The translations under genes and the position numbers were made by a program. Of a stretch of 35,379 nt of DNA, positions 15,861 to 23,804 are shown piece by piece. The stretch comes from an uncultured bacterium. GTDB lineage: Bacteria > Atribacterota > Atribacteria > Atribacterales > Caldatribacteriaceae. Location: contig CALAIW010000011.1 of assembly GCA_937922705.1 (NCBI GenBank), positions 1 to 35,379 on the forward strand. The letters run 5' to 3'. Within the stretch, counting starts at the first letter, position 1. Each line of letters starts with the position of its first letter. The notes below the pieces were generated by a model. It had not been told where the DNA came from, searched no databases, and saw only the letters and a list, made by a program, of their open reading frames with translations.

Positions 15861-16430
15861 TTAACTCTTTCTGCCAAACTGGGACTTTCCAAGGACAGCC
15901 CTCTGAATTACTGTGAACCGATCTTTGACACCAAAATCCCTGTAAAGGCTCTCGGTAAGCGATCCTCCTGGATAGTTTGTTTTCTCCTGAATGGCGATAA
16001 GTTCAGTAACAACAAGGAGAAACTCAACAGTGAATTCTCCAACCCTGTCAAGCTCTCGGAAGGGTTCAACATGTTGAAGCTGGAAAAACTGAAGACTTGG
16101 AGGAAAGTAATCGATGGGTCTAATGCTCTGCATCATTTCGAGGATATGTTCTTTGAGCTTTAAAGTGAGATCTGGGTTGTAGGCATACTTCACATACATC
16201 TCTACAATTATATGGACATGTGCCGGAGTCCGCTCTCCCTTACCTGGCTCCCTGAACTTTACCTTAAAGTCCCAGCGGGATTTTTTCCCAGGATAGACGT
16301 TTATCTCCACACCCTTTCTCGTGATATAGATATTATCATCAACTCGGAAGCTCCGAGCACGACACATTCGGTACGATGATTGAAGGTAATAATAGAGAGC
16401 AACGAACCAAGCAAGGATTTTTTTCATCAA
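15861..16430 (-). CDS. Small protein overlapping the DNA methyltransferase; candidate restriction endonuclease
   Basis: A 189-residue protein I do not recognise. It begins with a short hydrophobic stretch (KILAWFVALYYYLQSS, 4-19) and then a mixed region with WDFKVKFREPGKGERTPAHV (53-72) followed by HIIVEMYVKYAYNPDLTL (73-90). The rest is predicted largely helical (LKEHILEMMQSI, FTVEFLLVVTELIAIQEK). Acidic and lysine residues in WDFKVKF could be part of a nuclease core, but no PD-(D/E)XK or HNH motif can be asserted. Its ATG overlaps the methyltransferase stop by 4 bases (ATGA), so the two are translated together. Position after a DNA methyltransferase makes a cognate endonuclease the leading hypothesis; a specificity or accessory protein is the alternative. 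Confidence 0.6.
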   Translation of the reverse strand: MMKKILAWFVALYYYLQSSYRMCRARSFRVDDNIYITRKGVEINVYPGKKSRWDFKVKFREPGKGERTPAHVHIIVEMYVKYAYNPDLTLKLKEHILEMMQSIRPIDYFPPSLQFFQLQHVEPFRELDRVGEFTVEFLLVVTELIAIQEKTNYPGGSLTESLYRDFGVKDRFTVIQRAVLGKSQFGRKS

Positions 16431-18019
16431 AGCACCTCGTAAATAAGAAGATACCGATGCACTATTTGAAGGTTGTTACGATCCTTCCGGGGAGATAGTT
16501 TCTTCTCGTCTTTTGTTACAACTACAATCTCCTTGAGCCAGAGCCCTTTTTCCTGGCGAAGGCGATCAACAATATATCTACCAAGGGGCTCGACGTATCC
16601 TTCGATACGGATGTCTTGCGTCTCAATAGCAAGAAAGCCTCCCGAGACAAGATAACCAAGGCCTTTCTTCACAACTTTTTCCAGAAACTCAAGATACGAA
16701 GCAACAGTCTCCCGATCCCTTACCTCTGGAAGAATGGGTGACCTAATACAGAGAAGATTCAAAGGGCCTGAGAGAAATGCTTCTGTTTCTTCACACTGGA
16801 GTTCAATGGAAAGGAGCTGGTACGATTTCCCCAGGGCGTACCTCTGTATGACATTAGAATTGAGGTATATATCGTAGGCATCCTGGGGGAAGACCCAGAC
16901 CGAGGTAGTTTCAAGATCGATACTTGAGAGAGGCACATGGTTCAAAGCTCGAACACCTATTGCTAATTTCGAGGAAGGGTTACATAGACTCCAGGAATCC
17001 TCCTTCAAGGGCTTTTCGAAAATGGGTAAATACTCGTGAGCCAGGAGGAGAAAATTATAAGCAATACTTTTCTCTCTCCAAAATCCGGTAGTCTTGCAGT
17101 TGTACTGTCGCTTGATGACAAGCTCCTTCAAGCGAAAACCGGCTTCAAGGAAAACCCCCATGAGATCAAAACCAATAGGCACAACGTGTTTGCGCCTGCG
17201 GGTATCTCCAATAAGAAGGGCACATTTTCCACCGGGCTTGAGGACTCGGAAACTCTCTCTGGCAACCTTGCGCATCTCTTCAAGAAAATCCTGCACATCA
17301 AGTGCCGAGAGATCCCCCTCTACACCGCTACTGTAATTGATAATGCCAGCATAGGGTGGATGAGTACAAATGAGGTCAATGGAACTGTCTCCAATATCCG
17401 AGAGGTCTCGGGCGTCTCCGACAGAGACCACGGGTTCAAAAAACGGACCGTCTCCAAAGAGAGTCTCCGGGGGGGAGAAGTTCAGATGTTCCCGCGTCAT
17501 TGCGACACAAGCAGGGTTGATGTCTCTTGCAATACACCGACGTCGAAGGAGCTTGGCCTCAATTGCTGTCGTTCCCCCACCCACAAAGTAGTCGAGCACA
17601 AGATCTCCAGGCTTAGAGTACTTAAGAATCACATTACGGGGGATATAGGGAGACCAGTTCCCCCGATATCCTCCGTGGTGTGTGGCCCAGCCTCCTCGCC
17701 GGGGATAACTCCAGACCGTGGTTGTTTCTTCTCGGAAATCTTTTGGCCCCCAAGAGGTAATGCACCGGTGGTGTTCGAGTGTCGAGATATTCACTCCATA
17801 CGCCTCAGTGATTATGCGCTCAAGTTGCCGGAAAGTGATCCCAAATATTTCTCCAATCTGGGAATCAGAAAGTCCAGACTTCTTTGCCTCGAGAATGGCT
17901 TTCCGGAAGATCTCTTCTCCATGTACTTCTCGGAGGTGTTTCCCCAGTTTCTCTCCCTGGTATTGCTGGCACACTGGACAAGAAAAGGTCTCCTTTGCCG
18001 CCGTTTCCATATGTTTCAT
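16427..18019 (-). CDS. N4/N6-type DNA methyltransferase with zinc finger and a degenerate second methyltransferase domain
   Basis: A 530-residue protein. Residues 14-33 form a C2H2-like zinc finger (CPVC then HLREVH), followed by a helix-turn-helix-like LSDSQIGEIFGITFRQLERI (50-69). The methyltransferase core has the SAM-binding motif DYFVGGGTTAIEA (143-155) and the catalytic motif CTHPPYAG (218-225), with VLKPGGKCALLIGD (259-272) as a later strand. Residues 371-530 repeat the scaffold without active motifs: TTSVWVFP mirrors TTTVWSYP (99-106), NLLCIRSPILP replaces IDLICTHPPYAG, and YLVSGGFLAIE mirrors the VLKPGGKCALL strand. LWLKEIVVV mirrors FRLKELVIK. The segment holding motif I is missing. 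The protein would methylate adenine N6 or cytosine N4; the target site is unknown. It has its own promoter and overlaps the 189-residue partner gene, a restriction-modification-like arrangement. Confidence 0.88.
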   Translation of the reverse strand: MKHMETAAKETFSCPVCQQYQGEKLGKHLREVHGEEIFRKAILEAKKSGLSDSQIGEIFGITFRQLERIITEAYGVNISTLEHHRCITSWGPKDFREETTTVWSYPRRGGWATHHGGYRGNWSPYIPRNVILKYSKPGDLVLDYFVGGGTTAIEAKLLRRRCIARDINPACVAMTREHLNFSPPETLFGDGPFFEPVVSVGDARDLSDIGDSSIDLICTHPPYAGIINYSSGVEGDLSALDVQDFLEEMRKVARESFRVLKPGGKCALLIGDTRRRKHVVPIGFDLMGVFLEAGFRLKELVIKRQYNCKTTGFWREKSIAYNFLLLAHEYLPIFEKPLKEDSWSLCNPSSKLAIGVRALNHVPLSSIDLETTSVWVFPQDAYDIYLNSNVIQRYALGKSYQLLSIELQCEETEAFLSGPLNLLCIRSPILPEVRDRETVASYLEFLEKVVKKGLGYLVSGGFLAIETQDIRIEGYVEPLGRYIVDRLRQEKGLWLKEIVVVTKDEKKLSPRKDRNNLQIVHRYLLIYEVL

Positions 18020-18042
18020 TATGGAACCCCCACCCAGCAGGT

Positions 18043-18072
18043 ATTATACCTTACTGCTCGTTTCCTGGATAA
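18043..18072 (-). promoter_or_regulatory. Promoter of the methyltransferase cassette with a small palindrome
   Basis: On the minus strand TTATCC (18072-18067) and TATAAT (18048-18043) are 18 bases apart; the -10 is perfect and the -35 matches at four of six. The -10 sits inside GGTATTATACC (18040-18050), an 11-base palindrome that could bind a controller. The start codon at 18019 follows GGTGGGGG. The rest of the 200-base gap 18020-18220 shows no gene. Confidence 0.5.
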
Positions 18073-18220
18073 GCCCCAAAAACGCACTTCGGGAAGTATC
18101 TGTGAATGTACCAAGATCTCTCTAGTACTAAAAACTTAGCCCACAAAGAGCGCTTCTTGATACCCCCTGAGAAAGCCACCAGCTGCCACTACCGATAAGC
18201 CTAAATCGTACCCATCTCCC

Positions 18221-19450
18221 CTATACCATAAGGGCAAAGGGTTCCTCAAGAAGGGTCTTCAAAAACTGCATGAACTGAGCAGCCAAGGCACCATCAACAA
18301 TACGATGATCGCAGGAGAGGGTAAGTTTCATGACCGAAAGAGGAACTATCTCTTTTCCATCAAAGACTGGGCGCTTCTGTATCGCTCCACAGGCAAGGAT
18401 CGCTGACTCTGGAGGATTGATAATAGCGGTGAAAGCATCAATACCGAACATCCCGAGATTGGAAATGGTGAAGGTACCACCGGAAATATCCTGAGGAGTA
18501 AGCTTGTTGCTCTTTGCCCGCTCAACAAGATCATGGAGTTCAACCGTAATCTGGGCAATGCTCTTTTTCTGGACCTCTCGAACTACTGGAACAATGAGTC
18601 CATCCTCTAAAGCGACCGCAACGCCAATGTTAATGTCCTCATGGAGCACGATACCTTCGTCGGTGAAAGAAGCGTTAAGCAAGGGATAGCGTTCTAGAGC
18701 TTTAGCCACCATTTTCACTAGGATATCTGTGTAGGAGACCCGAAGGCCGGTTTGCTTCTCCACAAGGGGTAAAAGCCGTTCCCGCATGCGTACAAGCTCT
18801 TCAGCAAGGACTTCCTGAAAGATGAAAAAGTGTGGTTTTGTCCGGGCACTCTCGGTCATACGCTCGGCAATGATGCGGCGCATTCGGGAGAGGGGCACGA
18901 CCCTCTCGGGGACTTCCTGTGCCACCGTAACTTCTTCCACCTTCTCGGGAGCAGCAACTTTCCTCCGTTCTTCTTCCAGAGCCTTCCAGGCCCGTTCCAC
19001 ATCTTCTTTCACAATGCGGCCTCCTGGTCCAGTACCCTTTATAGTGGCAAGGTCAATGCCATATTCTTGTGCCAGTTTTCGGGCAAGGGGAGAAGCTTTG
19101 ATACGTTCTTCTCTAACTTCTTCTTTCGGGATTGCCTCCTCTTTTTCTGGAACGGGTTTTTCCTCAGCTTGAACTGCCTGTGCCTTTTTCTCAGGAAGGG
19201 GAACTTCCTCGCCTACTTCCCCAATATAGGCCACAACCTCGGTAATAGGGACGGTTGCCCCCTCGGGATAGAGGATTTTGAGGACAACCCCGGATGCAGG
19301 AGATTCAACTTCCATATTGACCTTGTCAGTTGCCACCTCAAAGAGGGGATCCCCTTTTTCTACCCGATCACCCTCTTTAACCAGCCATTTATTGATGACT
19401 CCCTCTTCCATAGTCAGCCCAAGTTTCGGCATAATGACTTCCTTTGCCAC
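18221..19450 (-). CDS. Dihydrolipoyl acyltransferase (E2) of a 2-oxoacid/acetoin dehydrogenase complex
   Basis: A 409-residue E2. The lipoyl domain (1-80) has MPKLGLTMEEGVINKWLVKE and the lipoylated lysine in ATDKVNMEVESP (Lys43). A Pro/Glu/Lys-rich linker leads to the peripheral-subunit-binding domain (IKASPLARKLAQEYGIDLA, then IKGTGPGGRIVKEDVE). The catalytic acyltransferase domain ends with SCDHRIVDGALAAQF, where HRIVDG holds the active histidine and aspartate. The frame is open up to 19762, but GTG 19450 has AAAGGAG 8 bases upstream and starts exactly at the lipoyl domain. That start lies 62 bases inside the upstream AcoX-like gene. It is the last gene of the twelve-gene operon; its E1 partner is encoded 8 kb upstream in the same operon. 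No E3 is present here. Confidence 0.92.
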   Translation of the reverse strand: MAKEVIMPKLGLTMEEGVINKWLVKEGDRVEKGDPLFEVATDKVNMEVESPASGVVLKILYPEGATVPITEVVAYIGEVGEEVPLPEKKAQAVQAEEKPVPEKEEAIPKEEVREERIKASPLARKLAQEYGIDLATIKGTGPGGRIVKEDVERAWKALEEERRKVAAPEKVEEVTVAQEVPERVVPLSRMRRIIAERMTESARTKPHFFIFQEVLAEELVRMRERLLPLVEKQTGLRVSYTDILVKMVAKALERYPLLNASFTDEGIVLHEDINIGVAVALEDGLIVPVVREVQKKSIAQITVELHDLVERAKSNKLTPQDISGGTFTISNLGMFGIDAFTAIINPPESAILACGAIQKRPVFDGKEIVPLSVMKLTLSCDHRIVDGALAAQFMQFLKTLLEEPFALMV

Positions 19451-20435
19451 ACCATCCACTCCTTTCCTGGGAAAGCTCAAGAATACGTACCATGTCCGCC
19501 CGGATAGGGCCGTCATGTTCAAGGCAAACCCGCCATTCTTCTCCAGGGTATACGAGGATTTCCCTCTCCCCATCAAGGGCAATCGCTCCAGGTCCTTCTG
19601 GCAGAGGCACCACCTCCCCCACCTCAAGAACTCGGAACTCCGAAACACACACTTCCCGCACAAGCCCTGGAGCAAGAGGGGCAAGAACCCGCTGCCCTTC
19701 CTCCCCAAGGAGGGCATAGGCTCCGTAACGCTCCTCAGGGAGAATATGGACCATCCTTCCAATGACTGAACTCAAGCCTATAGTCAGCGGGCTACTCTGG
19801 GTCACCGCAATAAAACGCACCGTTTCAGGCTCCCATACGGCCTTTGTACCCAGAATCCTTTTGGTCACAAATACCACATCCACAAGAGCGATGTCCTCAC
19901 GAGTCCCTGAAAAGCAACGCAAACGCTTACACCGCCTCAGCACCTGGTCCCTTTCTACCTTCCCCTCAAGAAAAAACCCCAAAGCCATGCCAGCAAGAGT
20001 TGGTTCAATGGTCTCGGCAAAGACGTTATTTGTACCACAGGAGAGAGCAAAAAGAGGGGTATCACCGCTTCTTTTGGCCACTACCCGATTCGTTCCGTCT
20101 CCTCCAAAGGTCACAAGAACAGAAACCTTCGCTTCCTCGACTGCCCACTCCGTGAACCGGAGGGTATCGGAAGCATCTCCGAAAGAAACTATGGGCGCTC
20201 GCTCAAAGGAGAGTCTCGCCGGAGAAGAGTATTCCCGGAGAGCCGCTTCCACAAGGTCATAGGGGTCAGGCATATAGACCACATGATGTTCTCCATAGGT
20301 TACCCCCAAAAACCCCTGAAGGAACCGGATAAGGGTGTTCACCTTTTCCCGGTTCCCAAAAACTGACCCCCAGGCCACAAGGCGGCGAATGTCCTTTCCT
20401 GCTGCCGGGTTCACCACAAGGCCAATGGTTGCCAT
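19389..20435 (-). CDS. AcoX-like / ATP-NAD kinase-family protein
   Basis: A 348-residue member of the ATP-NAD kinase superfamily, AcoX branch. It has LVVNPAAGKDIRRL at the N-terminus, the phosphate-binding LVTFGGDGTNRVVAK near residue 110 and LSCGTNNVFAET near residue 130. The branch is named from acoX of acetoin dehydrogenase operons, and here it directly precedes an E2 gene, which supports that link. The biochemical role of AcoX is not settled; NAD kinase activity is a possibility. ATG 20435 follows the TGA of the SDR gene with no gap. The last 20 residues lie in the stretch that also encodes the start of E2 and look unlike the rest of the family, so the tail may be an extension or the result of a late frameshift. 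Confidence 0.8.
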   Translation of the reverse strand: MATIGLVVNPAAGKDIRRLVAWGSVFGNREKVNTLIRFLQGFLGVTYGEHHVVYMPDPYDLVEAALREYSSPARLSFERAPIVSFGDASDTLRFTEWAVEEAKVSVLVTFGGDGTNRVVAKRSGDTPLFALSCGTNNVFAETIEPTLAGMALGFFLEGKVERDQVLRRCKRLRCFSGTREDIALVDVVFVTKRILGTKAVWEPETVRFIAVTQSSPLTIGLSSVIGRMVHILPEERYGAYALLGEEGQRVLAPLAPGLVREVCVSEFRVLEVGEVVPLPEGPGAIALDGEREILVYPGEEWRVCLEHDGPIRADMVRILELSQERSGWCGKGSHYAETWADYGRGSHQ

Positions 20436-21224
20436 TCAATGCACTTCCTGTCCACCAGTGACGTTAATTGCCTGTCCAGTCATGTAATCGGAGTATGAGG
20501 AAGCTAAAAACACTGCAACATTGGCAACGTCCTCAATCGTGCATTCCCGACCAAGAGGAACCTTTTCAACGTAGATTTTCCGCACCTGCTCAGGAGGCAC
20601 ACCGAGTTTTTTCGAGTACTCTTTGTCGAGGAGGTCCCACATGGGAGTAGCGAAAACGTTCCCAGGACATATGGCATTAACATTGATTTTGTACGGAGCA
20701 AGGTCCATAGCTGCGCTTTGAGTAAGGCCAATGACGCCGAACTTTGACGCAGAGTACGCCGCAAGCCACAGACCTCCACGCTTTCCCGACTTTGAGCTGA
20801 TGTTAATAATTTTCCCGCTTTTTTGCTGAACCATGTATTTTGCCACTTCCCGAATGCAAAGAAACGTCCCCTTAAGGTTCACGTTGATGATGGCATCCCA
20901 AACCTCCTCGGGAACGTCGGTGATAAAGTGAGCCCGAATAATCCCTGCTGAGTTCACGAGAATGTCAATTCGCCCCCATCGCTCATACACCTGACGAGCC
21001 ATTGCAGCAACTTCATCGCTCTTCGTAACATCGACTTTGATAGCCATGGATTCTCGACCAAGAGCTTGAATCTCCTGGGCAGTTTTCTCTGCACCTTCCA
21101 GGTTTACATCGCAACAGGCTACATGGGCTCCTTCTTGGGCAAAGCGTACCGCAATGCCCTTTCCAATACCTGAAGCCGCTCCCGTTACAATGGCAATTTT
21201 GTCAAGCAATGGTTGGGGATGCAC
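20436..21224 (-). CDS. Short-chain dehydrogenase, sorbitol-6-phosphate 2-dehydrogenase (SrlD)-like
   Basis: A 262-residue classical SDR. It has the TGAASGIGKG nucleotide-binding turn, the NSAG motif and the catalytic triad in NISSKSGKRGG...AAYSASKFG. The C-terminal half matches the SrlD pattern: a PGNVFATPMWDLL loop, KKLGVPPEQVRKIYVEKVPL, and MTGQAINVTGGQ. The equivalent enterobacterial enzyme oxidises D-glucitol 6-phosphate to fructose 6-phosphate with NAD. An acetoin/diacetyl reductase or another polyol dehydrogenase is the alternative, given the aco-type neighbours. The start is GTG 21224 behind GAGGTGAGGG, 11 bases after the MDR dehydrogenase gene. The substrate is not proven. Confidence 0.85.
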   Translation of the reverse strand: MHPQPLLDKIAIVTGAASGIGKGIAVRFAQEGAHVACCDVNLEGAEKTAQEIQALGRESMAIKVDVTKSDEVAAMARQVYERWGRIDILVNSAGIIRAHFITDVPEEVWDAIINVNLKGTFLCIREVAKYMVQQKSGKIINISSKSGKRGGLWLAAYSASKFGVIGLTQSAAMDLAPYKINVNAICPGNVFATPMWDLLDKEYSKKLGVPPEQVRKIYVEKVPLGRECTIEDVANVAVFLASSYSDYMTGQAINVTGGQEVH

Positions 21225-21235
21225 AATCCCTCACC

Positions 21236-22276
21236 TCACACAAGAGAAATCACTGCTTTCAAGGCTTTTCCGCTTCTCACCAGCTCAATACCCTCTACAA
21301 TACGCTCAAGAGGCAAAATATGGGTGATAAGGTCCCGAACCGGGACTCTCTTGGCGTGGATAAGTCGAGCTGCCTCCTCGTACTGGGACGCGTGGGAAGC
21401 AAAGACCCCAAAAACTCCAATTTCCTTGTAATGCACGATATTGCTGTTAAAGGTTATGGTAGGTTTATCCTTGGGCAATCCCCCAAAGAGGCTAATACGC
21501 CCCTGAGGAGCCACAAGTTCCAGAGCTTCTTCCTGGGCACTTCCAGAAGAAGCGGCGACAATGACCACGTCTACCCCAAGGCCATCAGTCAGTGCAAGAA
21601 TGCGCTCTTTGAGGTTCTCCTTTTGCGGGTTGATGTAGACATCGGCCTGAACCCTTTGAGCCAAGGCGAGACGCTCATCAGAAATATCGGCAAGAAAGAT
21701 CCTTCCTGCTCCGTGGTTGCGCGCCATAGCCACATGCATGCACCCAATGGGGCCAGCACCAATGATAAGGACTGTTTCTCCAAGACCAATGTGGAGGTAC
21801 GACTGCCCGTTAATGACACAAGACAGAGGCTCAATGAGGCTTGCTTCAAGAAGGTCCATATCCGGTGGAAGGACGAGGAGATTGCCCCGTACCACACCCT
21901 CTTTGGGCATTTTCATGTACTCGGCAAAACCCCCGGGGTAATGGTATCCGATATAGCGCTGCTCCGGACAGAGGTTTTGCAAACCCCGACGACAGTACCG
22001 GCACCTCCCACAGGAAATGACCGTAACCACTGCGACTTTATCTCCTACCTTGTATCCCTCAACTCCTTCTCCTACGGCAACGATTTCTCCCGCAATCTCG
22101 TGTCCAGTAACTTGCGGAGGCTTCACATGGGGATGGCCAAATTGGAAAATCCGTACATCCGTCCCACAAATTGCACAGGCATGGACCCGGATGAGCACTT
22201 CTCCTGGACCAACCTGTGGTTCCGGGACATCTTGAACCTCAATGTTCCCCGGACCAAGGAAAACAGCCGCTTTCAT
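21236..22276 (-). CDS. Zinc-dependent MDR dehydrogenase (polyol/2,3-butanediol dehydrogenase type)
   Basis: A 346-residue medium-chain dehydrogenase. The catalytic-zinc residues are in ACAICGTDVRIF (Cys37) and GHEIAGEIVAVGEGV. The structural-zinc cysteines form SCGRCRYCRRGLQNLC, and the Rossmann core has VLIIGAGPIGCMHVAMA. It resembles sorbitol/threonine/2,3-butanediol dehydrogenases and would oxidise a secondary alcohol of a sugar alcohol to a ketone with NAD(P). The ATG overlaps the preceding FGGY kinase stop as ATGA. Context gives two readings: polyol oxidation with the kinases and SDR, or butanediol-to-acetoin conversion feeding the E1/E2 complex. Sequence alone does not choose between them. 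Confidence 0.86.
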   Translation of the reverse strand: MKAAVFLGPGNIEVQDVPEPQVGPGEVLIRVHACAICGTDVRIFQFGHPHVKPPQVTGHEIAGEIVAVGEGVEGYKVGDKVAVVTVISCGRCRYCRRGLQNLCPEQRYIGYHYPGGFAEYMKMPKEGVVRGNLLVLPPDMDLLEASLIEPLSCVINGQSYLHIGLGETVLIIGAGPIGCMHVAMARNHGAGRIFLADISDERLALAQRVQADVYINPQKENLKERILALTDGLGVDVVIVAASSGSAQEEALELVAPQGRISLFGGLPKDKPTITFNSNIVHYKEIGVFGVFASHASQYEEAARLIHAKRVPVRDLITHILPLERIVEGIELVRSGKALKAVISLV

Positions 22277-23799
22277 AGGCCTTTGCCTCCCTGAAAGATA
22301 ACATTTTTGAGCGCTGGATACAAACGCTGGTACACCACAAAGCGCTCCTCGTAGATTTTGGCTCTCTCGGGATCTGGCTCATACACCTTTTGTACTCGAA
22401 CAAGGTCATTGACCAAAGCCCCAAAATCCCTGACTTCCTCTTTTGCCTTTCGCCCAAGGAGCGCTGCCCCAAAACAGGCTGCCTCAGAGACCGAAAGGGT
22501 CTCAACCGGCATGCCATAGATATCCGCCTTAAGCTGCAACCACACGGGACTCTTTGCCCCTCCCCCAATAGCCCGAAGACGATTGACGTGAATTCCTGCC
22601 TCACGGAGGAGTTTGAGATTCAGCTTCATTTCATAGCTCACACCCTCAAGGAGAGCCTTGGTGAATTCCTTTTTGGTGGTGTTGAGACTTAAACCAACCA
22701 CCATACCTGCAGAGCGGCTGTCAAAGTACGGTGTTCCAGTCATCGTGAAGTGGGGAAGGACAAAGAGATTTGTGGGGTTTTCGGGAAGTCCCGCAAGGAG
22801 AAGTTCATAGGCGTCTTTTCCAAGACGCTCCGCCATCTCCTTTTCTTTCTCCCCAAATTGGTCCCGAAACCAGCGCAAAATCACCCCTCCAGTAAAGTTG
22901 TACACCAAGGTCGTGTAGAGTCCTGGGAAGGCATGGTGGTAGCAACAGAGGTTATTTCGCCACATGGCCTCTCCGGCAATAAAGCGGGGGATAGCTGGAG
23001 CAATGCACTCCACAGTCCCCGTGGCATCCATGGCAAGGCCTTCGGCCACAACCCCTGCCCCCAGAGCACCACAAGGCTGATCATGACCTCCAGTAGCGAC
23101 AACTGGAAGATTTGCCCAGCGGAGCTCTTCGGCAAACTTTCGAGATACCTCGCCAAGAGGAGTTCCTGAAGGATATACCTGAGCAAGGCGTTCCGGCTCA
23201 ATCCCAGCAATACCAAGGATTTCCGAAGACCACGTACCCCCTTCCACATCGAACATCATAGTTCGAGAAGCAAGGGGGAAACTTATTGCTGGAGGAAGGC
23301 CAAAGCGAAAAATGAGGAAATCCTCAAAGCACAGGAAATACCTGGCTTTTTTGAACACCTCTGGAGCGTACTTTTTCCACCAGAGGATCTTATGCACTGT
23401 CCCAATACCTGAGAGGGGCATTCCGGTAATGGTAAAGAAACGTTCTTCCCCAAGCCTCTCCCGAAAGAGGGGGACAAACTCGTCCCCCCGAGTGTCAAAA
23501 GTCACAATGCTTCGGGCAAGGGGTTTCCCCGAAGCATCAACCGGAACCACCGCTTCACCTTGAGAGGAGATACCGATGCTTACCGGGGGGTCATGGCGGA
23601 TATTCTCGGTGACCTTCCGGAGACATGCAAGGACTTTCTCGTATACCTCGAGAGCATCAAGCTCGCTCCACCCATTCTGGGGACGGTAGAGGGGGTACTC
23701 GGCATACGCTTGGGCAAGGATATCCCCTTTCTCGTCAAAGGCGATAACCTTACACCCCGTGGTTCCCACATCAATTCCAAGGTAGCTCACACCACCCAC
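22273..23799 (-). CDS. FGGY-family carbohydrate kinase (second of two)
   Basis: A sugar kinase of about 505-508 residues with two actin-like ATPase domains. Motifs are YLGIDVGTTGCKVIAFDEKG at the start, VTFDTRGDEF near residue 100 and ASRTMMFDVEGGTW near 180. GGHDQPCGALGAGV (near 240) and RAIGGGAKSPVWLQLKADI (near 415) follow. It phosphorylates a ketose or polyol with ATP; the substrate is unknown, xylulokinase-like by general architecture. It is a clear paralogue of the kinase two genes upstream (both have FTITGMPL, KILW, SLASRTMMFDV, ATGGHDQPCG). The frame opens at GTG 23799, but GTG 23790 lies 9 bases from GGAG and fits better. It overlaps the next gene by 4 bases. Confidence 0.9.
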   Translation of the reverse strand: MGGVSYLGIDVGTTGCKVIAFDEKGDILAQAYAEYPLYRPQNGWSELDALEVYEKVLACLRKVTENIRHDPPVSIGISSQGEAVVPVDASGKPLARSIVTFDTRGDEFVPLFRERLGEERFFTITGMPLSGIGTVHKILWWKKYAPEVFKKARYFLCFEDFLIFRFGLPPAISFPLASRTMMFDVEGGTWSSEILGIAGIEPERLAQVYPSGTPLGEVSRKFAEELRWANLPVVATGGHDQPCGALGAGVVAEGLAMDATGTVECIAPAIPRFIAGEAMWRNNLCCYHHAFPGLYTTLVYNFTGGVILRWFRDQFGEKEKEMAERLGKDAYELLLAGLPENPTNLFVLPHFTMTGTPYFDSRSAGMVVGLSLNTTKKEFTKALLEGVSYEMKLNLKLLREAGIHVNRLRAIGGGAKSPVWLQLKADIYGMPVETLSVSEAACFGAALLGRKAKEEVRDFGALVNDLVRVQKVYEPDPERAKIYEERFVVYQRLYPALKNVIFQGGKGL

Positions 23800-23804
23800 T
23801 CTCC

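Noticed and set aside
15537-16163. A 208-codon plus-strand frame across the gap upstream of the DJ-1 gene
   Set aside because: It runs antisense to the start of the DJ-1 gene and to the 189-residue gene, has no ribosome binding site and no familiar motif.
17036-18139. A 367-codon plus-strand frame opposite the methyltransferase
   Set aside because: It is a shadow of the methyltransferase, whose zinc finger and SAM motifs are unmistakable on the minus strand.
21209-22294. A 361-codon plus-strand frame opposite the MDR dehydrogenase
   Set aside because: It is antisense to a complete zinc dehydrogenase with all ligands, and has no start signal.
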